Below, in pieces: positions 21,293 through 22,625 of a stretch of DNA of 22,625 nt (position 1 is the first letter of the stretch; each line of letters starts with the position of its first letter). The stretch covers positions 1-22,625 of the forward strand of contig CALWMQ010000215.1 of the NCBI GenBank assembly GCA_944382025.1. The letters are read 5' to 3'. Under the pieces are notes generated by a model, which was not told where the DNA came from, made no database searches, and was given only the letters and a program-made list of their open reading frames with translations. A program made the translations under genes and the position numbers. Origin of the DNA: an uncultured Clostridia bacterium (GTDB lineage Bacteria > Bacillota > Clostridia > Oscillospirales > Acutalibacteraceae).

Positions 21293-21504
21293 CCTATATT
21301 TCGCTTTTTTTCATGATCCCATGATTTCCAGCCGAAAGATCCGCTTAGTTCTGTAAAAAAATGACGTTTTTTTCGTAGAAAGCATCATAAAGGCGATACA
21401 GGGGAAGTAGGCGGAGGGAATCAGGTGCCATACGGGTCGGGGTACGGTACCCCTCTTGTCAGAGAAAGGCTGGCTATTTAGAAGAGCGGATAGGATACGG
21501 CGCG
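21293..21504. other. Non-coding stretch between the histidine kinase and livJ
   Basis: No gene recognised. AT-rich near the livJ promoters, with TTTTTT/AAAAAA tracts around 21305-21370, then GC-richer. A perfect odd-centred palindrome GGGGTAC-G-GTACCCC lies at 21439-21453. The full gap between livJ and the kinase gene is 436 bases. Confidence 0.55.
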
Positions 21505-21532
21505 AAACGCCCCGGCCAAGAAGGCCAGGGCG
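21505..21532 (-). terminator. Probable terminator of the histidine kinase gene
   Basis: On the minus strand CGCCCTGGCC (21532-21523) pairs with GGCCGGGGCG (21517-21508), with one T-G wobble and a 5-base loop. Only three Ts follow (21507-21505), so it is of moderate strength. It begins about 45 bases after the stop. Confidence 0.55.
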
Positions 21533-21576
21533 CAGATGTCCGATTTTCTATTATACGAAATCCACCCAAGGGGGCA

Positions 21577-22625
21577 TCATCCAGCCCGGCCGGGAAGACG
21601 CACCGTGAAGGTGGTTCCCACGCCGGTTTCACTGTCCACCCGGATATCCCCTCCATACAGGCTTACAATATGCTTGACAATGGATAGGCCCAGGCCGGTG
21701 CCTCCCATTTCCCGGGACCGGCCCTTATCCACCCGATAGAACCGTTCAAAAACCCGCTCCAGGTGCTCAGGGGGAATACCAATGCCGGTATCATGAACCC
21801 GGATGACAGCCACCCCCATCTCCATACGGGCGGATACATTGAGAGCCCCGCCTGTCCGGTTGTATTTGACTCCGTTTTCCATCAGGTTTTTCATCAGCTG
21901 ATACAACCGCCGGGGATGGGCCTGTACCTGGAGACCCGGTTCAATAAAGGTGTGGATGACCACCCCTTTGGAGGCTGCTTCCGGCTTCAGGGTCTCCTCT
22001 ACCCGGCTGATGGTCTCCCGCAGGAGGCTGAACGGCACTTCCGCCTCCGCCCCGCCATTCTCAATCTCGGAAAGCTGCAGAAGATCATCGGTTAATTTCT
22101 GCAGCCGTTCCGCCTCAATTTCAATAATTTCATAAAAGGACCGGGCAGTCTCCTCATCCCGCTTCCCGCTTTTCAGCAATTCTATATATCCCCGAATAGA
22201 GGTCAGCGGGGTTTTCAGTTCATGGGTCACATTGGCCACAAAATCACTGCGCATCTGTTCCAGCTTACGGATCCTGGTCACATCCGAAATGACGGCCAGG
22301 GCACCACCCTCACCCGTATCACTGACCCGAGCCGCGTAGACCTGTACAATACTGTCCCGCCCAGCCAGCATCCGGGTATCTCGCAGGCTCCCCCCCTGGG
22401 TGAGTACCCGGTGGAGCAGATCATCAATATACAGGTAATCGGCCCCGCATTCCGACAACCGCCGGACAGTAGCCGGACAGTCTCCCAGCAATTCCCGAAC
22501 CCGGTGGGTCATGAGCACAATCCGTTCTTCCGCGTCGATGGCCACCACCCCGTCATCCATCCCTTGCAGGATTCCAGCCAGACGCTGAGTGCTGTGTTCC
22601 AGTTCCTGATGGGCCTCTGTCAGCC
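21577..22625 (-). CDS. PhoR-like sensor histidine kinase, C-terminal part (cut by window edge)
   Basis: Two-component sensor kinase. About 349 residues are in the window, and the reading frame stays open through base 22625, so the N-terminal membrane and sensor part lies outside; the ATG at 22560 is internal. Order of parts: end of a coiled linker (ELEHSTQRLAGILQGMDDGVVAID, which reads into a PAS domain), then the HisKA dimerisation helix with the phospho-accepting histidine in NVTHELKTPLTSIRGYIELL, then the HATPase domain. That domain has an N box (LMKNLMENGVKYN), G1 box (DTGIGIPPEHLERVFERFYR) and G2 box (GGTGLGLSIVKHIV). This PAS-HisKA-HATPase layout is that of PhoR/WalK-type kinases. The response regulator gene would be expected upstream, outside the window. 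Phosphate sensing is likely but not shown. Confidence 0.93.
   Translation of the reverse strand, partial: LTEAHQELEHSTQRLAGILQGMDDGVVAIDAEERIVLMTHRVRELLGDCPATVRRLSECGADYLYIDDLLHRVLTQGGSLRDTRMLAGRDSIVQVYAARVSDTGEGGALAVISDVTRIRKLEQMRSDFVANVTHELKTPLTSIRGYIELLKSGKRDEETARSFYEIIEIEAERLQKLTDDLLQLSEIENGGAEAEVPFSLLRETISRVEETLKPEAASKGVVIHTFIEPGLQVQAHPRRLYQLMKNLMENGVKYNRTGGALNVSARMEMGVAVIRVHDTGIGIPPEHLERVFERFYRVDKGRSREMGGTGLGLSIVKHIVSLYGGDIRVDSETGVGTTFTVRLPGRAG

Overview
The window reads as chromosomal DNA of a fairly GC-rich member of the Clostridia (Firmicutes). Pointers are strong purine-rich ribosome binding sites, AT-rich consensus sigma-A promoters in an otherwise GC-rich sequence, an argG-H-C-J-B-D arginine cluster, small clostridial protein families resembling DUF6809 and DUF3787, and a candidate forespore (sigma-F/G type) promoter that suggests a spore former. 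Placement near Oscillospirales is a guess from style and is not proven. I see no insertion sequence, prophage gene, tRNA, rRNA or CRISPR array.

Layout. (1) 1-6905, minus strand: arginine biosynthesis transcribed argG, argH, argC, argJ, argB, argD, with argD cut by the window edge. A consensus promoter and ArgR-box-like sequences precede argG, and an unusual 33-bp palindrome lies between argG and argH. (2) 6953-7938: a small unknown protein gene (minus, DUF6809-like) and an XRE-type repressor gene (plus) diverge from an AT-rich region. That region carries five copies of one operator-like motif, [C/A]TAC-N5-GTA[G/T], which appears in the promoter spacers of both genes. I judge this the least explained and most interesting unit. 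(3) 8224-10986, plus: an alpha-phosphoglucomutase and a GNAT acetyltransferase. (4) 11086-12802, minus: an AAC(6')-like acetyltransferase and a TelA-family protein. (5) 13090-13368, plus: a 64-residue DUF3787-like protein behind the candidate forespore promoter. (6) 13707-15098: an Imm-5-like orphan immunity protein (minus) divergent from the manganese exporter mntP (plus). (7) 15314-21292, minus: a complete branched-chain amino acid ABC importer livJ-livH-livM-livG-livF followed by the azlC-azlD exporter genes. (8) 21577-22625, minus: the C-terminal part of a PhoR-like sensor histidine kinase whose start lies outside the window.

How the genes fit together. The arg genes cover the acetylated-intermediate steps plus argininosuccinate synthesis and cleavage. 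ArgJ recycles the acetyl group. The liv genes import leucine, isoleucine and valine while AzlCD is the family that exports them, so one locus appears to control flux in both directions. A strong hairpin between livJ and livH probably lets the binding protein be made in excess over the membrane and ATPase subunits. Start codons were chosen mainly by ribosome binding site spacing. Several reading frames extend further upstream than the start I chose.
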